NCBI RefSeq assembly: GCF_014204915.1
Contig: NZ_JACHMH010000001.1
Location: 9,771,501 to 9,835,500, forward strand
Length of the DNA stretch: 64,000 bases
Direction of reading: 5' to 3'
Origin: Crossiella cryophila
Lineage (GTDB): Bacteria > Actinomycetota > Actinomycetes > Mycobacteriales > Pseudonocardiaceae
Shown: piece by piece, positions 50,291 through 58,419 of the stretch
Layout of the letters: every line of letters starts with the position of its first letter
Position numbering within the stretch: position 1 is the stretch's first letter
Notes under the pieces: model-generated
The model's database searches: none
Seen by the model: the letters and a program-made list of their open reading frames with translations, nothing else
Told to the model about the DNA's origin: nothing
Position numbers and translations under genes: made by a program

Positions 50291-52063
50291 TCAGCCGGTG
50301 TAGTCGCGGAAGCCCTTGCCGGTCTTGCGACCCAGCCGACCTGCGGTGACCAGGTGTTCCAGCAGCGGAGCCGGCGCGAACCCGGCCTCGCGGAACTCCA
50401 GGTACAGCTCGCGCTGGATGGCCAGGGCCACGTCCAGGCCGACCACGTCCAGCAACGCGAACGGGCCCATCGGCAGGCCACAGCCGACCTTCATCGCGTT
50501 GTCGATGTCATCGGCGGAGGCGTAGTGCGCCTCCAGCATCTTCACCGCGTCGTTGAGGTAGGGGAACAACAGCGCGTTGACGATGAACCCGGCGCGGTCG
50601 CCGCAGGTCACCGGGTGCTTGCCGAGCTTGCGGCAGACCGCCTGGGCGGTCAGCACCACCTCGGGCGCGGTGGAGATGGTGTGCACCACCTCGACCAGCT
50701 TCATCACCGGCGCGGGGTTGAAGAAGTGCAGGCCGACCACGTCGCCGGGGCGGCTGGTCACCGCGGCCAGCTCGATCACCGGCAGCGAGGAGGTGGTGGT
50801 GGCCAGCACCGCACCCGGCTTGCAGACCTCGTCCAGGGTGGCGAAGACGGCCTTCTTGACCGACAGCTCCTCGGCGACCGCCTCGACCACCAGGTCGGCG
50901 TCGGCCAGATCACCCAGGTCGGTGGTCACCTGGACCCGCGCCAGCGCGGCGTCCCGGTCCTCCTCCGACAGCTTGCCGCGCAGCACGCCCTTGTCCAGCG
51001 AGCGGCGCAGCGCCTCCAGCGCGGTCTTGCCCTTGCCCTCGCTGCGGGCCCGCACGATCACGTCGTGGCCGGACTTGGCGAAGACCTCCACGATGCCGGT
51101 GGCCATGGTCCCGGTGCCGACCACGCCGACCCGCTGCACCTCGCGGACCTGCTCGGTCGAGGCGCCCTCGGCGCTGACCGCGTCCACCACGGTGGGCGAG
51201 TCCGGGGCGTCGTAGGTGTAGAAACCACGTCCGGTCTTCCGGCCCAGCAGGCCCGCGGTGATCATCTGCTTGAGCAGCGGCGCGGGAGCGTGCAGCCGGT
51301 TGCGGGACTGGTGGTACATGGTGTCGAGGATCTCGTAGGCGGTGTCCAGCCCGATCAGGTCGAGCAGCGCCAGCGGGCCCATCGGGTAGCCGCAGCCCAG
51401 CTTCATGGCCGCGTCCAGGTCCTCACGGGTGGCGTAGCGGCCCTCGAACATGCGCACGGCGTGGTTGAGGTAGCCGAACAGCAGCGCGTTGGCGATGAAG
51501 CCCGCGCGGTCGCCGATGACCACCGGCACCTTGCCCAGCCGCTCGGCCAGCGCGGTGACGTCCTCGACCACCCCTGGCTCGGTGACCACGGTGCGGATCA
51601 CCTCGACCAGCTTGAGCACCGGCGCCGGGTTGAAGAAGTGCATCCCGACGACCTTGCCCGGCCGGGAGGTGTGCACGGACAGCTCGGTGACCGACAGCGA
51701 GGAGGTGTTGGAGGCCAGGATCGTCTCCGGCGGGCAGATCCGGTCCAGTTCGCCGAAGACCTGGGCCTTCAGCTCCATCCGCTCCGGCACCGCCTCGATC
51801 ACCAGGTCGGCAGCTGCCAGCGCCTGCATCGAGGTGGTGAACTCGATCTGGGCGAACAGCGCGTCCTTGCCAGCCTCGTCCAGCTTGCCGCGGCGCAGCG
51901 CGCGGTCGGTGGAGTGCTCCACGTGGCCACGCCCGCGGGCCAGCGCGTCCTCGGTCACCTCGACCGCGATGACCTTCAGCCCGGTGCGCGCGAACACCTC
52001 CGCGATACCGGCGCCCATGGTGCCAAGACCGACGACTCCGACGGTGGTGAACTCACGCGTCAC
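50291..52063 (-). CDS. Two-module 3-hydroxyacyl-CoA dehydrogenase
   Basis: The protein has 590 residues from a GTG at 52063 with GGAGG 7 nt upstream. It contains two complete 3-hydroxyacyl-CoA dehydrogenase modules (about 1-285 and 303-590). Each has a Rossmann start (GVVGLGTMGAGIA; GVVGTGTMATGIV), the HFFNPAP motif and the C-terminal GCGYPMGP/GCGLPMGP helix region. Tandem PaaH/HBD-type proteins of this size are known in actinobacteria. Likely reaction: reversible oxidation of (S)-3-hydroxybutyryl-CoA with NAD(P). It would link the thiolase at 32349 to crotonyl-CoA formation ahead of Ccr. Confidence 0.9.
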   Translation of the reverse strand: MTREFTTVGVVGLGTMGAGIAEVFARTGLKVIAVEVTEDALARGRGHVEHSTDRALRRGKLDEAGKDALFAQIEFTTSMQALAAADLVIEAVPERMELKAQVFGELDRICPPETILASNTSSLSVTELSVHTSRPGKVVGMHFFNPAPVLKLVEVIRTVVTEPGVVEDVTALAERLGKVPVVIGDRAGFIANALLFGYLNHAVRMFEGRYATREDLDAAMKLGCGYPMGPLALLDLIGLDTAYEILDTMYHQSRNRLHAPAPLLKQMITAGLLGRKTGRGFYTYDAPDSPTVVDAVSAEGASTEQVREVQRVGVVGTGTMATGIVEVFAKSGHDVIVRARSEGKGKTALEALRRSLDKGVLRGKLSEEDRDAALARVQVTTDLGDLADADLVVEAVAEELSVKKAVFATLDEVCKPGAVLATTTSSLPVIELAAVTSRPGDVVGLHFFNPAPVMKLVEVVHTISTAPEVVLTAQAVCRKLGKHPVTCGDRAGFIVNALLFPYLNDAVKMLEAHYASADDIDNAMKVGCGLPMGPFALLDVVGLDVALAIQRELYLEFREAGFAPAPLLEHLVTAGRLGRKTGKGFRDYTG

Positions 52064-52181
52064 GACTCTGCCTCCCACGACATCGGGGGACCCGCTGACG
52101 GGTGCTACGGGCCAGTAACTTGTGGTGATAGTGCCACGCTGCGTGTTGTTTTCCCCGGTGAGGTTCGCCACGGGGGCAAGC

Positions 52182-53099
52182 CTAGAGAGCGGGTAGGCGC
52201 GGCCAGACCGCGGTGGCCACCTCACGCGCGAGCGGGCAGTTCTCCTCCGCGGGCAGCGCGCTGTAGATCGACACCCTGGCGTTCTCCCGGTAGCCCTGAC
52301 CGAAGGCGATATGCCTGGTGTCCACCCGGCAGGAGGGCAGCAGGCCGCCACCCGCGGGCTGGGCGCGGACCAGTGACTCGCGGCCGCCGATCCGCTCGAT
52401 CGCCGCCGGCGCGGCCGGATCGGGGTCGACCACGCTGAAGCTGACCAGCAGCGAGGGCGAGTCGCCGCGCCTGCCACCCCACTGGCAGACGTGCCGGTTG
52501 CCGTCGCCGTGCGGCATCGGGGTGTCGATGCCGGGCACCCTGGCGGCCAGCGCGGCCGGCACCAGCGGACAGGGGTCCAGCGCGGCCAGTGAGTTGCGCG
52601 GGTAGGCGCGGCTGCGGGTGCCGCCGGTGCGCAGCACGGTGCGCACCGATTCGGCCGCGGCCTCGGCCACCGCGCACAGCTGGGCGTCCTCGCCGCTGAC
52701 GTCCACCGTGACGTAGCGCAGGTCGGGCAGCACCACCACCGACCCGCAGGAGTCGGCGACCGCCTTGGCCCGGCCGACCCGCACCCCGTCCCGCTCGACC
52801 AGCTCGAAGCCGAGCTGCTCGGCCCCGTGCGCCTCGGCCAGCCTGCCGCCGGAACCCAGCGTCACGGTCAGCTCGGCCACCCCGTTGCGCAGGGCCAGGC
52901 GACAGTCGTCGAAGTTCAGCTCAGGACCGGCGGACTGGCCGCCGAAGCGGCTCAGCGCGTCCGGGGCGAGCAGGCTGCACGGGTCCAGCCTCGGCCAGTC
53001 GGGCGCGGGGGCGGCCGCGCCCGGACCGGCCTGCGGCGTGCCACAGCCGACCAGCACGGTCACCAGGACCACGCAGGCCAGAACCGCTCTGGCAGCCAT
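52182..53099 (-). CDS. DUF3558-type lipoprotein
   Basis: The protein has 305 residues. Lipobox TVLVGC gives Cys19. The mature part has two similar halves, each opening with a D-P-C-x-L motif (LDPCSLLAPDAL and LDPCPLVPAALAARV) and containing further cysteines (FDDCRLAL, VCQWGG), as in DUF3558/sensor-like lipoproteins common in Pseudonocardiaceae and mycobacteria. Exported and membrane-anchored; function unknown. A relative with the same D-P-C pattern lies at 58420-59433. Confidence 0.75.
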   Translation of the reverse strand: MAARAVLACVVLVTVLVGCGTPQAGPGAAAPAPDWPRLDPCSLLAPDALSRFGGQSAGPELNFDDCRLALRNGVAELTVTLGSGGRLAEAHGAEQLGFELVERDGVRVGRAKAVADSCGSVVVLPDLRYVTVDVSGEDAQLCAVAEAAAESVRTVLRTGGTRSRAYPRNSLAALDPCPLVPAALAARVPGIDTPMPHGDGNRHVCQWGGRRGDSPSLLVSFSVVDPDPAAPAAIERIGGRESLVRAQPAGGGLLPSCRVDTRHIAFGQGYRENARVSIYSALPAEENCPLAREVATAVWPRLPAL

Positions 53100-53129
53100 G
53101 ATCCGCAGCGTAGGCGCGGATGCGCGGGC

Positions 53130-53870
53130 TCACTCGTCGAAACCGCGTTCGGCGAGCGCTGCCACCCGAGTGAGTGCCTCCTGAGCGTCCGGACCGACCG
53201 CGCGCAGCGTGATGGTGTCCCCGCCGCGGGCGCCAAGGCCCATCAGCGCGAGCACGCTGGCCGCGCTGACCTCCTGGTCGCCGAAGCGCACCGATGCCTC
53301 CACGTCCAGCTCGGCCACGGCGCGGGCCAGCAGCGCGGCCGGCCGGGCGTGCAGGCCGATCTCGTTGCGCAGTTCGATGTCCAGCTCGACCAGCCCGCTG
53401 GAGCTGGGCTGCCCGTGGTCGTGGCCATGCCCGTGGTCGTGGCCGTTCGCGCCGAGGAACAGCTCGTCCACGGTCTCGCCGATGGCGAAGGCGGTCGCGG
53501 TCGCCGCGGCGTCGGCCACCTCGTCCAGCGTGGACCCGCCCTGGGCGGAGACCGCGGCGGCCACCGCCCCCTCGGCCAGCGGGGCGTCCACCACCACCGC
53601 GCGGCCAGGGTCGCCCAGCACCTCCACGGCCAGTTCGGCGATCATCTGCGCGCTGCCGAGGTCGTAGAGCAGCACCACGCCCTCGCCGTCGTCCGCGCGT
53701 TCCAGCGCGGCCGAGACGGTGTCCAGGTCGGTGCCGAGGCCGCCGTTCTCCGGCAGGCCGCCGGCGGCCAGGATGCGCACCTCCGGCGCCATCTGCTGGG
53801 CCAGTTCCACCACGCCCTCGGCCAGCTTCGCGCTGTGCGAGACGATCACCAGTCCCACCCGGCGGTTCAT
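53130..53870 (-). CDS. dhaM: PTS-type dihydroxyacetone kinase phosphotransfer subunit DhaM (EIIA-HPr fusion)
   Basis: The protein has 246 residues. The N-terminal EIIA-mannose-like domain starts MNRRVGLVIVSHSAK, with phosphorylatable His12. A C-terminal HPr domain carries EIGLHARPAAL (His174) and the ASVLALMGLGARGGD tail. Between them sits an unusual linker, GHDHGHGHDHG at residues 143-153. DhaM relays phosphate from PEP via Enzyme I/HPr to ADP on DhaL. It is the last gene of dhaK-dhaL-dhaM, overlapping dhaL by 4 bp. Confidence 0.92.
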   Translation of the reverse strand: MNRRVGLVIVSHSAKLAEGVVELAQQMAPEVRILAAGGLPENGGLGTDLDTVSAALERADDGEGVVLLYDLGSAQMIAELAVEVLGDPGRAVVVDAPLAEGAVAAAVSAQGGSTLDEVADAAATATAFAIGETVDELFLGANGHDHGHGHDHGQPSSSGLVELDIELRNEIGLHARPAALLARAVAELDVEASVRFGDQEVSAASVLALMGLGARGGDTITLRAVGPDAQEALTRVAALAERGFDE

Positions 53871-54505
53871 CGCGCGCCGCCTGCGTGCGTGGCCAGCGCG
53901 GTCAGCAGCAGGGAGGTCGAGCGCGCACCCGGGTCGAGATGCCCCGCGCTGCGCTCGCCAAGGTAGGAGGCGCGGCCCTTGCGGGCGACGAGGGGCACCG
54001 TCGCCGCCGCGCCGTCCGCCGCCGCGCCTGCGGCCGCCGACAAGGTCGCCACGACATCCGCACCCTGGGCCGCGGCGGCCTCGGCGGCTTGCACGGCCGG
54101 GGTCAGCGCGTCCACCATCGTCTTGTCGCCAGGTTCGGCCTTGCCCCTGGCCAGCACTCCGTCCAGCGCGGCGCGCAGGGCCGTGGCCACGGCAGGGGCA
54201 TCCAGTTCGGCGCGCCCGTCCAGCGCGGCGCCCGCGCGCAGGAACGCGGTGCCGTACAACGGGCCCGCCGCCCCACCCACCGTGGAGATCAACGTCTTCG
54301 CCACCGCCTTGAGCACCGAGGCAGGCCCCGACCATCCTCCTCCGTCCATTGTGGACACCACAGCGGTGAAGCCCCTGCGCAGGTTCTCCCCGTGGTCGGC
54401 GTCGCCGATGAGCCGGTCCAGCTCGACCAGCTCGTCCCGGTGATCGATCACCACCTCCGCCGCGGCTCGCAACGCGGCGACCAGGTCTTCCGTGGAACAG
54501 CCCAT
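53867..54505 (-). CDS. dhaL: Dihydroxyacetone kinase ADP-binding subunit DhaL
   Basis: The protein has 212 residues. LDRLIGDADHGENLRRGF supplies the Mg-ADP-binding aspartates (DxDHG). GGAAGPLYGTAFLRAG, GDKTMVDALTPA, and RKGRASYLGERSAGHLDPGA complete the DhaL signature. It binds ADP as a permanent cofactor, rephosphorylated by DhaM, and phosphorylates dihydroxyacetone bound to DhaK. The ATG at 54505 overlaps the dhaK stop. Confidence 0.93.
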   Translation of the reverse strand: MGCSTEDLVAALRAAAEVVIDHRDELVELDRLIGDADHGENLRRGFTAVVSTMDGGGWSGPASVLKAVAKTLISTVGGAAGPLYGTAFLRAGAALDGRAELDAPAVATALRAALDGVLARGKAEPGDKTMVDALTPAVQAAEAAAAQGADVVATLSAAAGAAADGAAATVPLVARKGRASYLGERSAGHLDPGARSTSLLLTALATHAGGAR

Positions 54506-55506
54506 CACATCCCCCAGCGCAGCGCCGCGGTCCGCACCGGCGCGTCCCAAAGATCAACCAGTTCGTCATCCAGCTTGAGCAAGGTCAGGCTCATCCCCTG
54601 CATCTCCAGACTGGTCACATAGGACCCCACCAGGTGGCGCCGCACGGTGATCCCGCGTGCGGCCAACAGTTCCGCCGCGATGCCGTGCGCCAGGTACAGC
54701 TCGATCTGCGGGGTGCCGCCCATGCCGTTGGTCAGCAGCAGCACCTCATCGCCCGCTGTGTAAGGCAGGTCCTCGGTCACCGCGTCCACCAGCCTGCGCA
54801 CCAGCGCGTCGGCGGGTTCCATCGGCAACCTGGCCCGGCCGGGCTCGCCGTGGATGCCGATGCCCAGCTCCAGCTCGTCCTCGGCCAGGGTGAACCCGGG
54901 CTGCCCGGCGTGCGGCACGGTGCCAGCGGCCAGCGCGACGCCCAGGGTGCGGGTGCCCCCGACCACCTTGCGCGCCAACGCCTCGCAGGCATCCAGGTCG
55001 TCCCCGCGCTGCGCGGCCGCGCCGACGATCTTCTCCACCAGCACGGTGCCCGCCACACCCCGCCGGCCCGCGGTGTAGAGCGAGTCCTTGACCGCCACGT
55101 CGTCGTCCACCACCACGGTGCGAACCTCGGTGCCTTCGATCGCGGCGAACTCGGCCGCGGTCTCGAAGTTGAGCACATCGCCGGTGTAGTTCTTCACGAT
55201 CAGCAGCACCCCGGCGCCGCCGTGCACCGCCTCGATCGCGGCCTGCACCCCGTCCGGGGTGGGCGAGGTGAACACCGGACCGGGCACCGCGGCGTCGAGC
55301 ATGCCGGGCCCGACGAAGCCGCCGTGCAGCGGTTCGTGGCCGGAGCCACCACCGGAGACCAGGGCGACCTTGCCCTGGACCGGGGCGTCGTCGCGGTGGA
55401 TGACGGCCGGGTCCTGGCGCACGGTCAGCAGGTCGGCATGGGCCAGCGCCATCCCGCGCAGCGCCTCGGACACCACGTCAGCCGGATCATTGATGATCTT
55501 CTTCAC
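54505..55506 (-). CDS. dhaK: Dihydroxyacetone kinase substrate-binding subunit DhaK
   Basis: The protein has 333 residues from a GTG at 55506 with GAGGAGA upstream. SGGGSGHEPLHGGFVG and GIGIHGEPG, with the hemiaminal-forming His219, identify DhaK. It covalently binds dihydroxyacetone for phosphorylation by DhaL/DhaM, feeding glycerol or triose carbon to glycolysis. First gene of the operon; an inverted repeat (GGCACAT-N5-ATGTGCC) lies 66 bp upstream. Confidence 0.94.
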   Translation of the reverse strand: MKKIINDPADVVSEALRGMALAHADLLTVRQDPAVIHRDDAPVQGKVALVSGGGSGHEPLHGGFVGPGMLDAAVPGPVFTSPTPDGVQAAIEAVHGGAGVLLIVKNYTGDVLNFETAAEFAAIEGTEVRTVVVDDDVAVKDSLYTAGRRGVAGTVLVEKIVGAAAQRGDDLDACEALARKVVGGTRTLGVALAAGTVPHAGQPGFTLAEDELELGIGIHGEPGRARLPMEPADALVRRLVDAVTEDLPYTAGDEVLLLTNGMGGTPQIELYLAHGIAAELLAARGITVRRHLVGSYVTSLEMQGMSLTLLKLDDELVDLWDAPVRTAALRWGM

Positions 55507-55571
55507 GTCGGTCTCCTCGCCGTTGGGGGACTGATCGTCTTTACTACACCGCCTTCGCCTCAGTGCCAAAG

Positions 55572-55590
55572 GGCACATCCACGATGTGCC
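55572..55590. promoter_or_regulatory. Inverted repeat upstream of dha operon
   Basis: GGCACAT-N5-ATGTGCC is a perfect 7-bp inverted repeat 66 bp upstream of dhaK. Overlapping it is a second, smaller one (GTGCC-N4-GGCAC). Candidate operator for the dha operon; the regulator is not identified. Confidence 0.5.
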
Positions 55591-55611
55591 TGACGAGCAC
55601 TTTCCCGCAGT

Positions 55612-55630
55612 TATGGTGAGCCTAACCTCA
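55612..55630 (+). promoter_or_regulatory. Iron box (DmdR1/IdeR-type)
   Basis: TATGGTGAGCCTAACCTCA matches 14 of 19 positions of the DtxR/IdeR consensus (TTAGGTTAGSCTAACCTAA) and lies just upstream of the siderophore-binding gene. This fits iron-dependent repression. Confidence 0.65.
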
Positions 55631-55648
55631 GGAAGGCAGGAGAAACCG

Positions 55649-56659
55649 GTGACAAACGGGACCAGACGGCTCGCGGCGGCCACGATGGGCGGGCTGCTCG
55701 TCCTGCTCGCCGGCTGTGGCGGGGCCAAGCCCACCGACGTGCCAGCGGTGGCCGTCGGCGGCGCCGACTTCGGCAAGGCAGGCGAGCAGTCGGCCCAGTT
55801 CGGCACCACCGCCGCGCCAGGGGTGTTCCCCCGGGTGATCAAGCACGGGATGGGCGAGACCACCCTGCCCAAGCGCCCGGAGCGGGTGATCGTGCTGGAC
55901 ACCGGCGAGCTGGACAACGTGGTGTCCCTTGGCCTCAAGCCGGTCGGCGTGGCCTTCACCGAGGGCAGCCCCGAGATGCCTGCCTACCTGGCAGGCAAGG
56001 CCGGTACGCCGGAGAACGTGGGCAGCACCAACTCGCTGAAGCTGGAAGCGATCAAGAAGCTGGCGCCGGACCTGATCCTGGGCTCCAAGCTGCGCGCCGA
56101 GGCCCAGTACAAGGTCCTCTCCGCCATCGCGCCCACCGTGTTCAGCCTCCGTCCCGGGTACACCTGGAAGGAGAACTTCCGGCTCAACGCCGCCGCGCTG
56201 GACCGCTCGGCCGACGCGGACAAGATGATCAAGGACTTCGAGACGCACGCCATCGCCACCGGGAACAAGGTCGAGGCCAAGCAGGGCAAGCGCCCCACGG
56301 TCTCGATGGTCCGGTTCATGCCCGGCAAGATCCGGCTGTACGCGGACAAGTCACTGATCGGCACCGTGCTCAAGGACGCCAAGCTCCCCCGCCCCGAACC
56401 GCAGAAGGTCGACGACCTCGCGGTGGAGGTCAGCGCGGAGAACCTGGCCAAGGCCGACGGCGACGTGATCTTCATCGGCACCTACGGCGACCCGGCCAAG
56501 ACCGCCCAGAAGGACGTCCAGGGCTCCCCGCTCTGGCAGCAGCTCAGCGCGGTCAAGGCAGGAAAGTCCCACCCCGTCAACGACGAGACCTGGTACCTGG
56601 GCCTCGGCGTGCTCTCCGCGGAGTCCATCCTCGGCGACCTGGAACGCCTGCTCGGCTGA
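55649..56659 (+). CDS. Iron-siderophore ABC transporter substrate-binding lipoprotein
   Basis: The protein has 336 residues from a GTG at 55649 with AGGAG upstream. Lipobox VLLAGC gives Cys23. The mature part is an FepB/FecB-like (class III) binding protein: PKRPERVIVLDTGELDNVVSLGLKPVGVAF, LKLEAIKKLAPDLILGSKLR, and a long connecting helix. No permease or ATPase genes are adjacent, so it must work with a transporter encoded elsewhere. The iron box just upstream supports a role in ferric-siderophore uptake. Confidence 0.9.
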   Translation: MTNGTRRLAAATMGGLLVLLAGCGGAKPTDVPAVAVGGADFGKAGEQSAQFGTTAAPGVFPRVIKHGMGETTLPKRPERVIVLDTGELDNVVSLGLKPVGVAFTEGSPEMPAYLAGKAGTPENVGSTNSLKLEAIKKLAPDLILGSKLRAEAQYKVLSAIAPTVFSLRPGYTWKENFRLNAAALDRSADADKMIKDFETHAIATGNKVEAKQGKRPTVSMVRFMPGKIRLYADKSLIGTVLKDAKLPRPEPQKVDDLAVEVSAENLAKADGDVIFIGTYGDPAKTAQKDVQGSPLWQQLSAVKAGKSHPVNDETWYLGLGVLSAESILGDLERLLG

Positions 56660-56690
56660 GCGCCCGGTCCGACTGGGCACCGCGGTAAGC

Positions 56691-56720
56691 GAAGGGGGCG
56701 CGCCATCGGCCGCCCCCTTC
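56691..56720 (+). terminator. Stem-loop terminator
   Basis: GAAGGGGGCG pairs with CGCCCCCTTC around a 10-nt loop, 32 bp past the siderophore-binding gene and 44 bp before the convergent ALDH stop. Confidence 0.8.
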
Positions 56721-56763
56721 ACGCTCTCCGGCGCGCCGTTCCGGCCGCGCCGCGATCCTCAGC

Positions 56764-58248
56764 TCAGCGCCGGTGCACCAGTCGCAGGATCCGCAGCAGC
56801 CGCCGCACGGTCCGCGAGCCGCGCGCGAAGGACATCGGCTGCAACGGCGCCTTGAACTTCTGCCGGGTCACCGCCTGCGTCCTGGCGAACTCGCGCAACC
56901 CGTCCGCGCCGTGGATCCGCCCGAATCCGGAGTCGCCGATCCCGCCGAAGGGCAGCGCGGGCACCGCGGCGAAGGAGACCACCGAGTTGACCGCGACCAT
57001 GCCCGCCCGCAGTTCGCGCGCCAGTTCCATGCCGCGGGCCCTGGAGAAGATCGCGCCGCCGAGTCCGTAGCGCACCCCGTTGGCCAGCCGGATCGCCTCG
57101 TCCACATCGGCCACCCGGTTGATGGTCAGGGTCGGCCCGAAGGTCTCCTCGGTGATCGCCAGCGAGTCCTCCGGCACGTCCACCAGGACCACCGGTTCGA
57201 CGTAGGGCTCCCGCACCGATTCCTTGCCACCGACCACGGCCATCGCGCCCTTGCTCAGCGCGTCCTCGATATGCGACTGGATGATCGACACCTGGCTCGG
57301 CATGGTGATCGGCCCCAGGTCCGCGGTCGGCTCGGCGCCCGGCTTGAGCCTGCCGGCGATCCGGGTGACCCGCTCGATGAACTCCTGCGCCACCGAATCG
57401 ACCACATAGACCCGCTCCACGCCGACACAGGTCTGCCCGGCGTTGGCCATCCCGCCCCACACCGCGGCCTGGGCCGCGGCCTCCAGGTCGGCGTCGGCGT
57501 CCACGATCAGCGCGTCCTTGCCACCGCACTCCACCAGCACCGGCGTCAGCGTCTCCGCGCAGGCGGCCATCACCCGCTTGCCGGTGGCGGTGGACCCGGT
57601 GAAGGCGAGCTTGTCCACCCCGGACTTGCACAGCGCGGCACCGGTGGCGCCGAACCCGGTGACCAAGGAGAACACCGGCCACTCCGGCACCACCTCGGCG
57701 AAGGTGCTCACCAGCCAGGCGCCGACCCCGGGGGTCAGCTCACTCGGCTTGAACACCACCGCGTTGCCGGCCGCGAGCGCGTAGGAGATGGACCCCATCG
57801 GCGTGTGCGCCGGGTAGTTCCACGGCCCGATCACCCCGACCACGCCCAGCGGCAGGTACTCCACCGTGGAAGCCTGGTTGGACATCAGCACGCCGGAGGA
57901 GACCTTGCGGCGCTTGAGCACCTTCTCCGCGTTCTTGGCCGCCCACTGCAGGTGGTCGACCACGAGCACCAGTTCCAGCCGCGCGTCGTCCAGCGGTTTG
58001 CCGGTCTCGGCGCACATCACCCCGGCCAGCTCGTCCAGCCGCTTCAGCAGCAGCTGCCGCCAGGCGTCCAGCCGCCGCTTGCGCTCGGCGAACCCCAGCC
58101 CGCCCCACCACAGCTGCGCTTCCCGCGCCCGCTCCACCGCGGCGCGCACCTGCAAGGCGGAGTGCACCGGGTACTCGCCGACCACCTCGGAGGTCCGAGG
58201 GTCCAGCGAGGTGAAGGACTCGGCCTGTTCGCGTACCGCCCCGGTCAT
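56764..58248 (-). CDS. NAD(P)-dependent aldehyde dehydrogenase (succinate-semialdehyde-type)
   Basis: The protein has 494 residues. The ATG at 58248 has GGAGG upstream. Complete aldehyde dehydrogenase: FKPSELTP, GFTGSTATGKR-like AFTGSTATGKRVM, VECGGKDALIVD with the general-base Glu, and NAGQTCVGVERVYV with nucleophile Cys274. The C-terminus is unusually basic (RGSRTVRRLLRILRLVHRR), which may be a membrane- or nucleoid-associating tail. Substrate specificity cannot be set; succinate-semialdehyde or a fatty aldehyde is plausible. Confidence 0.9.
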   Translation of the reverse strand: MTGAVREQAESFTSLDPRTSEVVGEYPVHSALQVRAAVERAREAQLWWGGLGFAERKRRLDAWRQLLLKRLDELAGVMCAETGKPLDDARLELVLVVDHLQWAAKNAEKVLKRRKVSSGVLMSNQASTVEYLPLGVVGVIGPWNYPAHTPMGSISYALAAGNAVVFKPSELTPGVGAWLVSTFAEVVPEWPVFSLVTGFGATGAALCKSGVDKLAFTGSTATGKRVMAACAETLTPVLVECGGKDALIVDADADLEAAAQAAVWGGMANAGQTCVGVERVYVVDSVAQEFIERVTRIAGRLKPGAEPTADLGPITMPSQVSIIQSHIEDALSKGAMAVVGGKESVREPYVEPVVLVDVPEDSLAITEETFGPTLTINRVADVDEAIRLANGVRYGLGGAIFSRARGMELARELRAGMVAVNSVVSFAAVPALPFGGIGDSGFGRIHGADGLREFARTQAVTRQKFKAPLQPMSFARGSRTVRRLLRILRLVHRR

Positions 58249-58419
58249 CGGCGCCTCCGACAGCTCAACCAGCTCAACGTCGCACGGACCTTGTTACCGC
58301 ACAGTAGTCGTCCGTGCGGGTTGCTGTCAGCCCGCCCTCGGGGCCACCGGGCCGGAATCCGGGAACGTCACAGTCCCGGACCGCCTGCCCCGGACCGCCT
58401 GCCCCGGACCGCGGGAACC

